The notes beneath the pieces were generated by a model. The model searched no databases, was not told where the DNA came from, and saw nothing but the letters and a program-made list of their open reading frames with translations. Shown piece by piece: positions 11,901 through 23,739 of a stretch of 64,000 nt of DNA; position 1 is the first letter of the stretch, and every line of letters starts with the position of its first letter. This DNA comes from Globodera rostochiensis (lineage: Eukaryota > Nematoda > Chromadorea > Rhabditida > Heteroderidae). The position numbers and the translations under genes are program-made. The DNA is taken from NCBI GenBank assembly GCA_018350325.1, contig JAEVLN010000002.1, forward strand, positions 3,250,295 through 3,314,294. Direction: 5' to 3'.

Positions 11901-14310
11901 GGTTAACTCTCCAATCACAGTGCGCCTCCGTGTCACCCCGGGCTATTTTCATTTTCCCTCCCCCCAGGGGATTCCAGCACAATTGACTCAGTCAATCCCC
12001 CCCCCCAACTCATTGTTTTCCGTTTTGTTCGACAGGCCGTGAAATCAAATTGGCCAAAGGCGAAGCATTGGCCCATCTCCACCCTTCCCATAACCCCCGG
12101 GGGGAGCACAAATATCCCACTTATTATGTGAATACCGAGCGATCACTTTTCAAATTATGCCCCAATTTTTCGCACTTTCATTTTATTTTGAGACAAAACC
12201 CTTCGGGGGAGGGACAAACCTTCACTCGCGTTCCAATTGGATTTTGGAAGAATCTCCCCCCCCCCCCCCCCCTCCTTCATGCCAATTGAGCCATTTCTCT
12301 TCATCTTGAGAGCTCTGCGCAACCCGCAATTTGTGCCCCCCCTCTCCCCCCCCCCCCTCCCGCGAAAGTATCGATTTGCGTTTTTGGGGCGTTCGTCCGT
12401 TTAGGAAGAAGCGCTAAACCAATCAGAACAACCCAAAACCCTAAATTAGGTCGTGGTTTGGTTTAAATGTGCAGTTGGTTTGTCCCAACCTCCGACGACT
12501 TTCCATGTTTTGGTCTGTGTTCTCGAAGACGACGGGCCGTTGCTCTTGACTTTCGAAGATTCTCCCCTCCCCCTCCCGACACTTTTTTTCAATGATCGGC
12601 TCACCGATCGCCGGGTGATCTTTTGCCCCGGTGACCGGAAAGGTCGCCGATCACCGACAGATTAATGAATCCCCACAAAAAGTTCATTTTGCTCATCGCC
12701 CCATTTCCGCCACAATTTCCCCGCCATTCCGTTCCGCGAGAACGCACAAATCCATCCATCCAATCCATCAATACAAAGCCTATCACCCGACACCCCCCCC
12801 CCCCCCCCCTCCCCCATTAACTATCATCCCCCACGGCTATTTCTTCTTAAATCAGCTGAATTGAGAGTGAGTGCCCTCGAGCAATAGCCTCCCTCCCAAT
12901 GCTCTCATCTCCGTCCAATTTGCACATAATTGACAGTCCCAACGAACAAACAGATGGGCTTTGAGTGCGGCATTTGGTGTGGACGGCCGTCCTCCCCCCC
13001 GGCATTCATTCATTCTCAATCCCATCCCATCCTCGGGCAATAATACCCTCAAACCGTATCTGTTCTCCCCCATGGCCTAAACAATCCTTCCGCCGAAGGG
13101 GCCCAAACACTAATCCTCCCACAACCACAACCCCCACTTCCATCCTCTTTCTTACTCTTCCGGCATTCTCTTCGTCCCTACCATTCATCCGGCATTCTCT
13201 TTGGCCCTTCCATTTGTCCGGCATTTTCTTCGTCCCTTCCATTTGTCCGGCATTTTCTTCGTCCCTTCCATTTGTCCGGCATTCTCTTCTTTCAGACTTC
13301 GATGGGGTGTCTTACCAACACTACCAAACGCCTCCAAGGTCATAAACATAATACATCCATTCATTTTTACCTTCCAAACTTGTTCACTCACACTTTCTGA
13401 TGGACCAAAAAGGATGCGGCCGAGCGGAAGAAATTGCACGCAAATCCGATCAGATTAGATTGGATTGAATTGGATTATGGGGGCCGAAAGCGTTCAGCGG
13501 GGGCGGGGGGGCGGGGGGGGCGGGGGGGGGGGCTAATCTCCCAAAAGCGGTCGGTCGGTGGCGGTTTCCGCCCGGAATGCGCGCGACTTCATTCTTTTCG
13601 GTCGTCCATTACATTTGACGCGGCGGCATTCGTTCATTTTGTGCCATCGATTCGTTTGGTCCGCAATTAAATTCTGAAGAATTAATTTTCAAAGTTTTTG
13701 AAAGATTTAAAATGCAGTTAAAGTCTGTCTCAACACTTTGCTGCTTCTATGATAATGCGATGCTTTCCGATCGATCTGCTGGACGTTTCCTCTTCTCGCG
13801 TCCATTGGCCACTCACTCGGCCCTCACTTCCCCCCCCCCCCCCCCCCCTCCGGCGATTGTCTCCCATTATGAACGACTTCCTCCCACACATTTTGAGTGT
13901 CCATTATTTGTCCCCAACTCAATCAATGGCTCTGGGGACCAATGACAATGGAAAGATTCGGACATTATGATCTCAAGCCGGCCCCAATTGGAATAAACTG
14001 ATCGGACACCGTCTCTTGTCCGATTCTTCTGATCAGAAATCAGTGTCCGATCAGTGTCAAATTGAAAGAAAATCTCTCTGAGCCTTCCCACACAAAAACA
14101 ACAAGTTCGGCCTTCCTCCCCATCTTTTGGTCACGTCACGCCCAATTTATTCATTTTTCATTTCCATCATTGCAATTATCCAAATTCACTTTCAGCGCTG
14201 GACGTCGTCGTCGTGTTCACTGCTCCCCAAGATCGACTCCGTCTTTGCACCCTCCGGGGAACAATGTCCAGTGGTCGTCGTTCTCTTCATCATCCCTTCC
14301 ACGCTCTGTG
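8978..14310. other. long gene-poor region rich in G/C homopolymers
   Basis: No spliced gene could be supported on either strand over more than 5 kb. The sequence is studded with runs of 8-20 G or C (for example near 9190, 9370, 9790, 9820, 12250, 12790, 13520 and 13830). Open frames here are mostly poly-Pro or poly-Gly artefacts of those runs. The 3' part probably includes the promoter of the Rho-GEF gene. Confidence 0.55.
13170..13295. repeat. 29-30-bp tandem repeat
   Basis: Four to five copies of a unit containing ccggcattttcttcgtccc followed by ttccatttgt. They lie in the gene-poor region upstream of the Rho-GEF gene. Confidence 0.8.
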
Positions 14311-17300
14311 ATGATGAACAACCACAACTACAACAACAGCAACAACAATTGCCTCCAATCTGTGAGAAGGACGCCGCCGATGGTCGCCGCCACAAAGCCC
14401 AAAGTGCCGCCGAAGCCGACAGGGCTAAACAAAATGTTGGTGGGCAACAACAATGGAATCGCCCGGGGGGATATTTCGAAGGACGAAGGCGCTGGAGGGG
14501 GCGGAGGGGAAGGGACGGATCAGAAGAAAGGGAAGAACAATCGGACGACGGAAGTGACGGACAACCAAATGGAAGGGGAAGAGAATATTCATCATCAAAT
14601 TGGAAGAGGACATCCTCCTGCTGCTTCTTCACAAAAACCCGCACTTTTGAAGAGGCCCAACAGCGTAATTATTTGTCAAGAACAAAAAAGGTCAAAGCGC
14701 CGCCCTTTCGCAGAAACCGCCAATTCCCGCCAAAAACGCTTTTGGAAGTGCGCAAAGTGCCGGCACAAAATGCCACATTATTCACCCGCCGTTCTCCGCC
14801 CCGACAGTGCGCAAACCGTCGGCACGTCCGCCGCCTCCGCCCGTCGACGGCAAAATGCACAAAACGGCCAAAAATGTCCCGAAGTAAAATGGCAACAAAA
14901 TTGGCATTTTTGAGACTTTTCAATTCCCCCCCCCCCCCGCCCCCGTCAGACCGCCGCCAAACCCACCGCCGCCACCACCAAAACTTTTGGCCTTTCCGGC
15001 CGAGGAACAAACCAACATTTATGAGGTAAAAGTGAGCTGCGATTGCCCAGGCATTTGCTAAGAATATTTAGGAAATTGGAGACGAAGCGATCGATGGAGG
15101 GAATGGAAAGGCGGCACAAACGTCACAAAAGGGGGGCAAAGAAGTGCCGAAATACCAAAAGAGGACAGTGCCCGGAAGGCATTCGCCCCCGGGCCGTTTT
15201 CGACAAAATTTGGGCCAAGAGCGGGGCGGCCGGAGACGGACGACGCAATTGGACCAATTTTGGAGGCTGAAGGGCGAGGAGGCAAAAGGGGCCGAATGGG
15301 ACGGAACAGAACGTCGGCAGGAGGACGAAATGCCGCCGCTGACGGTAATACGTCTTCACCAGCAACAGCCCCTCGATTAGAGACCGGACGACGGGACGAG
15401 ACTGTGCCGACTTTGGGTAAAGTCTCGAATCGCCGTGCCGGTCTCGAACAAACCCTTTTTTTTCCCTTTCCGTTGAACGATTTGAACATTCCGTCCCTCC
15501 CCCAGCCGTTCGGTTCGACCTCCTCGCCGTTCGTCTGTTGCTGCTCCGTCTGTCTGCACTCGTCCCCGCTGCTGTCCCGTTCGCTGTTCCTCCCATCAGC
15601 CACCACCACTCTTTTGGACAAAACGGCGCCATCGGCCTCAATGTCACGGCACCGCTCGCGCATGGCCAATGGCGACATTGAGCATAAACTTGGCCGAATT
15701 GGCAGCGATCTGCGGCTGAACTTGACCAAAGGGGTTGGTCAAACACAGGCGCCCATTAGACTGATCAATCCAATACATTGGAATGGATGTGTTGATCACT
15801 TCCAATGCATTGGGACTGATCAATCCAATGGAAGTGTCGATCACTTCCAATGCATTTGGACTGATCAATCCAATGGAAGTGTCGGTCACTTCCAATGCAT
15901 TGGGACTGATCAATCCAATTTGATCACTTCCAATGCATTGGGACTGATCAATCCAATTCGACACTTCCAATGCATTGGGACTGATCAATCCAATTCGATC
16001 ACTTCCAAAGCATTGGGCCTGATCAATCCAATGGAAGTGTCGATCACTTCCAATGCATTTGGACTGATCAATCCAAAACATTGTAAACACTTTCCTTTGT
16101 CTCTCGTCCATTTTCTTCATCAACCAACCGTCCTCTTTAGGCTTCTTTTTTGTTTATAGCACATTTGTTGTGTCGTGCGTATTCCATTAATATTCTGCAG
16201 ATGGACAAAATTCGCTATCGGATGGCTTTGCTCAACACCAGACACTGTCCGTCCGCACATTTTTGTGCTTTCGGCAAAAGGCTTTTCCCCCAGCAGGCAA
16301 ATAATGCGAAGTCAGTCGGCGCTTTAGGGCGAATTTAAACGCTAATCGAATGACTTTCGGACGGATTAGCAAAGGTTCCACAAAATCAGACGGCCAAAAG
16401 CATTTCATTTGCCCCTTTTTTGGGTGTTTAGGTAACTTTATAAACCGGTTAATTAGTGTTTTTGAGTGGCGAATTGGCAAATTTTCATTATTTTCTCCTA
16501 AAAGAAATTTGGCGACGAAAATGAAAGCTGCCAATAGCAGCAGAACAACGGCAACAATTGGTGCCAACAAATCGACTTTTTATGTGACCACCGAAGAGGG
16601 CGAAGAGGACGACGAGGCGACGGCGGGGGAAGAGGACGAATTTGCAGACGATTGGTCCACCACCAGCAGCGGAAGTTCTCAGGACAAGCGGCAGGATGAA
16701 GCGGACGGACGCTGTTGGAAGGACGCGGAGGACGCGGAACGGAGCGAAAGAGGTCAGTCCGTCCGGGTGGGAGGAGGGGGAAGGGGGGGGGGGAGGGGTT
16801 CAGTCCGTCCGGGGGGGGGGGAAGTGGGGGGGGGGGGGGGGTTCAGTCCGTCCGGGGGAGGAGGGGGAAGGGGGGGGGGGGTTCAGTCCGTCCGGGGGGA
16901 GGAGGGGGAAGGGGGGGGGGGTTCAGTCCGTCCGGGAGGGGGGGAAGTGGGGGGGGGGGTTCAGTCCGTCCGGGGGAGAAGGGGGGGGAGGGGGTTCAGT
17001 CCGTCCGGGGGGGGGGGAAGGGGGGGGGGGGGGGGGGGGGTTCAGTCCGTCCGGGGGGAGGGGAGGGGGAAGTGGGGGGGGGGGGTTCAGTCCTCCGGGG
17101 GGAGGAGGGGGAAGGGGGGGGGGGGGTTCAGTCCGTCCGGGGGGAGGGGGGGAGTGGGGGGGGGGGGGGGGGTTCAGTCCGTCCGGGGGGAGGAGGGGGA
17201 AGTGGGGGGGGGGGGGGGTTCAGTCCGTCCGGGGGGGGGGAAGTGGGGGGGGGGGGGGTTCAGTCCGTCCGGAGGGGGGGAAGTGGGGGGGGGGGGGGGT

Positions 17301-20300
17301 TCAGTCCGTCCGGGGGGAGGAGGGGGAAGGGGGGGGGGGGTTCAGTCCGTCCGGGAGGGGGGGAAGTGGGGGGGGGGGGGGGGTTCAGCCGTCCGTTCGG
17401 AGGTGGGGGGGGGGGAAGGGGAAGGCATTGTGCATTTGACAGTTGGGCGGTTCAGATGTTCTTTTGAATTCAATCAAATTTATTCACCGGTCCATGACGA
17501 AACAATTGAAGCTTAAAATCTCTTTACAATTCCCTCGTCAGCCCAATCTATTAAGCTTACATGGCTTGTCTATTCTTTTCGCAAAATTCATAAGAAACGA
17601 AGCAAATGTGAGTCAGGGTTTGATCGCCGGGGGGGGGGAGGGGGCGTGGAGGGGTTATATAGGGGAAAGACGCCCCCCCCCCTCCACCCGCCCGTCTTGC
17701 ATTTGTGTTTTTTGGCCAATTGATCCCCCCCCCCCCTCACCTCGCCAACAATTCATCGGTTCCATCTCCCCATGAATATTCATCACATCATTAGCAACAA
17801 CAAATAAATAATGCATATTTTGGCCGGGACACTTTTGTTTCAACTTTTGTCCCTAACCGTTCAGCAAAGGACGGCGCCCCACAACCTTTGGGGATGCCGC
17901 GCAGATTGGCCATAAATCAAAATTCTGATCAGTGAACGATGAGAAACAAAAAAAAGAAGAAAGTTACCCGTCGCTTTTTGTGCCTTCCTTTTTTGAAATG
18001 CCAAACAAATTGTGTCGAACAAAATAAATGCGCCAATGTCTCATCCGTCCAAATGTCCGATCGATTTATTCAAAGTGTCCGACATTTATACGCTTCCCCC
18101 CCCCCATTTTAGCATTCATCGCGCCCTCGACGACAACGCAATGCCCGCAGCAGCCCCCGTCACTTTGGGAAGAGATTGAAAGTGAATATCAGCAATTGGT
18201 GGTGGAGAGGCGACGACGTCGACAAGGACAGGCAGAAAGTGAGCAAGCAAATTAATAAAAGGTGGATGGATTTCAATCAATTAGTGACGACAATTAGCAA
18301 CTAATTTATCAAAGGGCCTCGGGCATTTTGAGCTTTTGGTGGGCCTTTCCTCCCCCCCCCCCCCCCCCCCCCGGGGGGGGGGGGTGCATCGGGTGGGCTG
18401 CCCATCCAAACCAAACTTATTACGTGAACATTTCTGGAAGCAGCAGACGTCAGCTGAAAGTGCGCACTTTCATTAAATTTCCCACGGCACGAAGCTGAGG
18501 GATTGCGATCGTTTCGGCAATTAGAAAGACTTTTTCCCCCCGGGCGATGCTCATCCCTCACAGCAGAAGGATTGTGATGGGATGCGATGGGATGTGATGG
18601 GATGAGTGATGTGATGTGTGGTTTTGCGGTGGTTGGTGGTGGTGATTGGTCTCTTCTCAAGCCCTTTAATCCGTTCGGTTCGGACTTCGGAAGAGCCGGG
18701 GATGAAAGAATTGGAGGAGGTTCGCCGTTCATGAGCTCATTTTGTTTGCTTTTTGCGTGGAACAAAGCCGAAATCAAATCAGCCATGATCCAACCGCCTC
18801 AAAATTTGTCTTTCACTTTTTTGAAATTCGATAGGCGGGCAAAGAGAAAGTCGGGGGGGGGGGGGGGGGGGGGGGAAGGAACAAAGCAATTTATGTCATG
18901 GAAGTGAAACACATCCATTCATTTGATTATTCTTCCAATTCTGGCATTTACGTCTTCTCCCCCTCCGGCGTCGTCATCGGCTTTCTGGAATGTTAGGGAT
19001 TTGTGCCCAAAGTCCCAGCCAGATTTGGCGCTGTGCGGATAAGTGTTTGCGTCCAATCCGACGTAAAGCATGCCGTCCCTTCCCCTCAGATTGTCCCCAC
19101 CAGTCCATGGACACTTTTTGTGCTGTTGACATTGACACGCTTTGCCCGCCGTCCCGCCCATCAACCGCCACCACCCCCGTCTTCGCCAACATTGAACATT
19201 TCCCTCAGCAGGTTACGGAGCCCAAAGTTTTTTGGTTTTAAAAGTTTTTGTTTTGGTCCCTAGAACCCAGCTGCCGTGCCAGAAACGTGTGACGATAGTG
19301 CCGAAACTGGACGAAAGCAATCGATGAAGAGCTGTTGCCCCAGTTCGTCCAGCTCCTCCTCCAGCTACTGCTGCTGCTCTTCTCATGCCGATTCTGTCGC
19401 GTACACTTCGCGACTGCCCATTCAGCAGCCGCTCTACCAAATTTACATGCTCCAAGAAGAACATCCGCTGGCCGATGTCTCTGCTTCTCCTGCTGCTGCT
19501 GTTGCTTCTGATCCGTGCTCTTTCGTAGTTTCCCCCATCGACGACATTCCCTCCGTCGCCCCCCTCCGATTGGAAACCATTGCCGAAGTCGCTGGAGGGG
19601 ACAACCAACCGAAAAGTGTCGCCGCTGGCACTGGAGGGGCAGAACAGCGGGGGCCGGGCGTTCGGGGGACGCGGAACGAGCTGGACAAGGTGGAGGAGAC
19701 GGACAGGTGGGCAGAAGCCTCGAGACTTTCGCTCTCGAGCAGTGTCGATAAGTGAACATTGCGTTACAGCGCGTGCAACGACCCGACAGAGAACGGAAGT
19801 GTCGGCTCTTCTTGTGCCGTCAACGTTCATCGACACTCGTCCACCGCCTCCTCCTCCGCCGATTCCGGAAGAGGTCAGTTTGTTCCAAAGAAAGGCGGGC
19901 GGGGCGTTTCTCGGCTAACTGTACACGCGCCTCCCTCACTGTATCGCGTGCAGTTGTCTCCAAGACCGACCGCAAGTACAGCTCTGTCTTGTGCGCCTTT
20001 AGGGCTTCTTTTGAAATGTCTCTCCCCTCAAAGTACAGCTCGGTCTTGTGCCGCATTTAGGGCTTCTTTTGAAATGTCTGTCCCCAAGTACAGCTCGGTC
20101 TTGTGCCGCCTTTAGCGCTTCTTTCGAAAATGTCTGTCCCCTCAAAGTACAGCTCGGTATTGTGCCGCCTTTAGGGCTTCTTTTGAAATGTCTGTCCCCT
20201 CAAAGTACAGCTCGGTATTGTGCCGCCTTTAGGGCTTCTTTTGAAATGTCTGTCCCCTCAAAGTACAGCTCGGTCTTGTGCCGCGTTTAGGGCTTCTTTT

Positions 20301-22668
20301 GAAATGTCTGTCCCCTCTTGAACACCGTTCCCACCACCGTTCAGCTGACTCGCTCTCGCGTCTCTCCTCACATCCGAACACTCCCAACGTATCGCAACCG
20401 CCCGTTCGTAGGGAACGCCTTCTTGGCGGCAGCAAATTCGGCTCTCAGCGATCGCTTTGGTGCGAGCTTCCCGGTAATGGCCGAGGAAAGGCTTAACATT
20501 TAAACATTTATTCCCCCACTTTAAAGAGGTGAAGGAGGCCGGCTTCCTGGACAAAATGGACAGCGGGGAGAAGAAGTTGCAAGAGGCATACTTTGAGGTC
20601 GAATTTGGGCTTATTCAGCCATCACTAAAAGGGATTTTGCCTTGCGGGCTTTCTGTTTTCGTTTGGCAAAAATTGACAATTTGTTGGCACTTTTGTGAAA
20701 GTCGCTTTTATATTGGCAGGTGATCACTTCCGAGGCTTCCTACCTCCGGTCGCTCTCCTTCCTCATTTCCCACTTTATGTGCACGCCCGAAATGTTCGGT
20801 TCCAAGAGTAAACGTTCAGTGATTTCCGTGAGTCTTGGGATTTGTTTTTAAAAAAATGTTTTTTTTGAATAAATTTCAGAGTTCCGAAAGGAAGCAGCTG
20901 TTCAGGTGATCGCAATCGCTTTCACTTTGCGCGAAAAGTCAAAAAGCAAATTATTTTAGCAACATTGTGGCGATTCGCGACTGCAGTGAACGGCTGTTGT
21001 GCGAGTTGGAGACGCGGCTGAAAGAGAGTTTGGTGCTGTCCGAACTGTGCGACATCCTTTGCGAACACTTCGAGCGCCATTTCAGCCCCTACGTCAACTA
21101 CTGCTCCAACCAGGTGATGATTGATCACCGATAGGTGTTGTTGGTTGGTTGACTCAAAACTATTTTTGAAGGTATACCAGGACCGGACTCTGAAGGCGTT
21201 GAAGTTGGTCATTTGTTGTGTTTCATTCTGTCAACCTTTTGACCCTCCCAGAACATCCAATCCGCACTTCTTGGCCTGCATTCAGCGCCTCGAGGCGGAT
21301 CGCCAATGCCAAGGCTTGGACATGCGCTCCTTTCTGTTGCTGCCAATGCAGCGGATCACGCGTTATCCACTGCTTATATATGCCATCCTGGACCGACTGC
21401 ATCCCGCCAAACTCCAACACTCAGTGGCCACTCGCGCACTGACATTGGCAATCCAAGTAAGCACCCCAAACAAGCAAATCATATATAGAAGCAACAGATC
21501 ATTTATTTCTCAGGTTGTGCGCAACTGCAACGAAGGCGCGCGGAAGATGGAACGGACGGAGCAGTTGCTGGAGATCGACTCGAAGATCGTCTACAGAGGC
21601 TCCGAACTGCGTCGCGTGCCGTTGGTGTCCAGCGGACGCTACGTGGTGAAGAGCGGTCGCCTTTTGCAATTTGTGGAGCGTCGCGCCGCGAGCACACTGA
21701 AGATGCGGCATTTGGTAAATGAAATCGCTTGAACAAAATGCATCGGATGAATGTTCTACAGATGTTGTTCCTCTTCTCTGACCTGTTGCTGATCACCAAA
21801 GGACGTCCCAACGGCACGTTCGCCTGCAAAGACTATGCCCTGCGGCGCTTTGTCGTCGCCGAACCCCTCGAGGCAAATGACGCACGCGTCCCACCGCGCG
21901 CATCGGGCAGCGGTTGCAGCCTGCACTTGATATTGTGCACGTTGGTGCAAAACGCCTGGGGCAATCAGGTGGAACTGTTGCTGAACGCCGACAGCGAAAG
22001 TGACCGAGAACGGTGGTTGGCAGCGATGAGACCGCCAAGTGTAAGGAAAATGAATAAAAAGGGGGGGGGGGCAGTCACTGCATTTTCTCGATTCTTGCCA
22101 GTGTACCAACCCAGCAGACGAGAAGATCTACGCGGAATGGGACTGCCCACAGGCAGTAGCAGTGCACAACTACGCTATTCAGCAAGAGGACGAGTTGGAC
22201 CTGGTCAAAGAGGATTTGGTGAACATTCTGCGCAAAATGCCCGACGGATGGTTTTACGGAGAGCGAACGCGTGACGGAAAGACGGGCTGGTTCCCGTCTT
22301 CGTATGTGCAACAGGTCGTCCACCTTTGGGTTATGCGGGTCTTCGTCTCAAATTCACATTTTTGTCGTTGTTGGGGGGGACATTAATGCTGTTGATAATT
22401 AATTAATTGATGTCCCAAATGAGGTCAATTAAAACATTTGCTCGTTTAGGTGATGAACGACCATATCAGGGCCAACAACTACAGGCAACGGCTGGGCGTT
22501 TTACAACAGCGCTCCGGTGACGCCGTGTTTAGGCGCGGCTCTTCCCTGCAGGCGATGCCCAACGGCAGCGACTCGTCCCTCTCACACACCCAGCAACACG
22601 AATACGCGCTGCTGAGCCGGTTGAGGCGCCTGAGCAGTCCGTTCGGTGTGGCCCCACGTGACGGCTGA
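14311..22668 (+). CDS. ephx-1: ephexin-type Rho guanine nucleotide exchange factor (DH-PH-SH3)
   Basis: Activates Rho-family GTPases, probably downstream of receptor signalling in neurons or muscle. The N-terminal half is low-complexity: Asn-rich, Pro-rich (14714-14883, 14950-15025 ending TNIYE), acidic (exon ending 16753) and Ser-rich (19264-19706, with LPIQQPLYQIYMLQEEH). The DH domain starts near 20346 (QRSLWCELP, then EVKEAGFLDKM) and continues with VITSEASYLRSLSFLISHFM and LPMQRITRYPLLIYAILDRL (21300s). A PH domain follows (GRYVVKSGRLLQFVE, MLFLFSDLLLITKG, RWLAAM), then an SH3 domain (VHNYAIQQEDELDL, GWFPSSYVQQ). The tail after SH3 begins VMNDHIRANNYRQRLGVLQQ, which marks the ephexin class. 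Most 5' exons are phase-consistent; those between 15345 and 16520 are uncertain. Confidence 0.88.
15757..16080. repeat. about 45-bp minisatellite in a Rho-GEF intron
   Basis: About eight imperfect copies of a unit that includes gggactgatcaatccaatgg and cacttccaatgcatt. Each copy holds the palindrome tgatca. The open reading frame across it encodes repetitive peptide but is interrupted by unit-length variation, so I treat it as intronic. Confidence 0.85.
16754..17420. repeat. G-rich minisatellite (16 units) in a Rho-GEF intron
   Basis: Sixteen units each start with a variant of ttcagtccgtccggg and continue as an almost pure G tract of 20-30 bases. The first unit begins with the splice donor gtcagt directly after the exon ending SERSER. 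The plus strand is extremely G-rich, so G-quadruplex formation is expected. Long open frames here encode only Gly/Ser/Val artefacts. Confidence 0.9.
19977..20318. repeat. about 57-bp tandem repeat in a Rho-GEF intron
   Basis: Six copies of a unit with aagtacagctcggtcttgtg, ccgcctttagggcttctttt and gaaatgtctgtcccctc. They lie between the exon ending 19873 and the first DH-domain exon. Confidence 0.88.
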
Positions 22669-22882
22669 CACTTAGGCCAAACTCCTTTCCCAGATTGATC
22701 AAAATAAACCAAAATCTTTCTTCCACTCATTTCCCCAACCCTTCCGTGCCCATCTCAAATTCACATTCTCCGTCTTATTCCTCCACTTCAACATTTTCCC
22801 ATTATTTTGGCATATTCATCCCTCTCCAACAGAAGATTTAAAATATTTTATAAGACAAGCAAAAATGTTGGAGGAGGAGACT

Positions 22883-23033
22883 CAGGGTTGGACAAGACCG
22901 GGTAATCCGGTATGAGAATATCCGGCCTTGAACGATGACAGTTAAATTATGCAACCGGGACCGGTATCCGGGTGTTTTTGAGCTTTTCCGGTATCCGGGG
23001 GACCCGGATAATATCCGGTTTTGTCCAACCCTA
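22883..23033. mobile_element. small TIR element (MITE-like)
   Basis: About 150 bp bounded by agggttggacaagaccgg and its inverted counterpart ccggttttgtccaaccct, with one mismatch. The interior repeats the word atccgg in both orientations. It has no coding capacity. Confidence 0.7.
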
Positions 23034-23570
23034 GTGGAGACAGAAACAAAAAACTAAAATATGACAATCCTAAACATTACTTTATTTCACTTTTATATCC
23101 TCTTCCAACTTGAATATGTTCTTTTTTTACAAAAAAAAATTAAGACACGCATTTTTAATTATTTGTTGAAAAAAAAAACCTTTAAACCCCACAAAAACGG
23201 TCGGGGTCAGTTTGGCGCCGACAAGTTTGAAACATTCATAACTTTTTTGTTAGTTAACCAAATCAAACAATTTTGGTATCCATCGAAAGTCCTATGTCTG
23301 TCGATGCTTTAATAGAAAATAGCTAGTCGATATGACCTAAATTAAAAAAAGTTAAGACTCCGCGCGCCAAACTGACCGGATCCGCAAAAACCCGGGTTCC
23401 ATGGCAAATTGCATCCAGCGAAGGGTCCTAGAGTTGGTTCTGGTAGCTTATATTTTAATGTGAATTCAGACCGAATCGAAAAGCCGAAAGTTTCGGATTC
23501 GGCTAACCCGAGAAGCTCGGTGTCGGTTTCTAAAGCGGAGGATTCGGAAGAATATTTGAGGAAAAGGAAC

Positions 23571-23651
23571 CAGAAACTGACAACCAAAACATTATGCCAG
23601 AAACCGACAACCAAAACATTATGCCAGAAACCGACAACCAAAACATTATGC
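23571..23651. repeat. 27-bp tandem triplicate
   Basis: Three head-to-tail copies of a unit containing gacaaccaaaacattatgcc. Noncoding, upstream of the WRN-type gene. Confidence 0.85.
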
Positions 23652-23727
23652 CAAATTCATTAGTGGGAATTGGATTTGAATAATTACTTATTTTATTTTT
23701 TGTGCTAATTCTTTCATTGATAGAAAA

Positions 23728-23733
23728 TTTCAG
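23728..23733 (+). promoter_or_regulatory. possible spliced-leader acceptor for the WRN-type gene
   Basis: A consensus tttcag lies six bases before the start ATG with no obvious partner donor in a 5' exon. In nematodes such a site usually accepts a spliced leader. The assignment is inferred from position only. Confidence 0.4.
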
Positions 23734-23739
23734 AATCTA

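Larger units (their letters stand above)
22669..23739. other. intergenic region with small repeats
   Basis: No gene is seen. It contains a palindromic-end element (22883-23033), a 27-bp triplicate (23571-23651) and AT-rich sequence. The segment around 23230-23290 resembles the interior of the inverted-repeat element at 56427-56865, so it may be an old relic. Confidence 0.5.

Noticed and set aside
15260..16159. 299-codon plus-strand frame and its antisense partner
   Set aside because: The second half translates the 45-bp minisatellite; unit-length differences and the splice signals around it indicate an intron.
16350..17516. 388-codon open frame and two overlapping long frames rich in Gly/Ser/Val
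   Set aside because: Downstream of about 16753 the frames are translations of the G-rich minisatellite in three phases; only the first part (acidic exon ending at 16753) belongs to the Rho-GEF.
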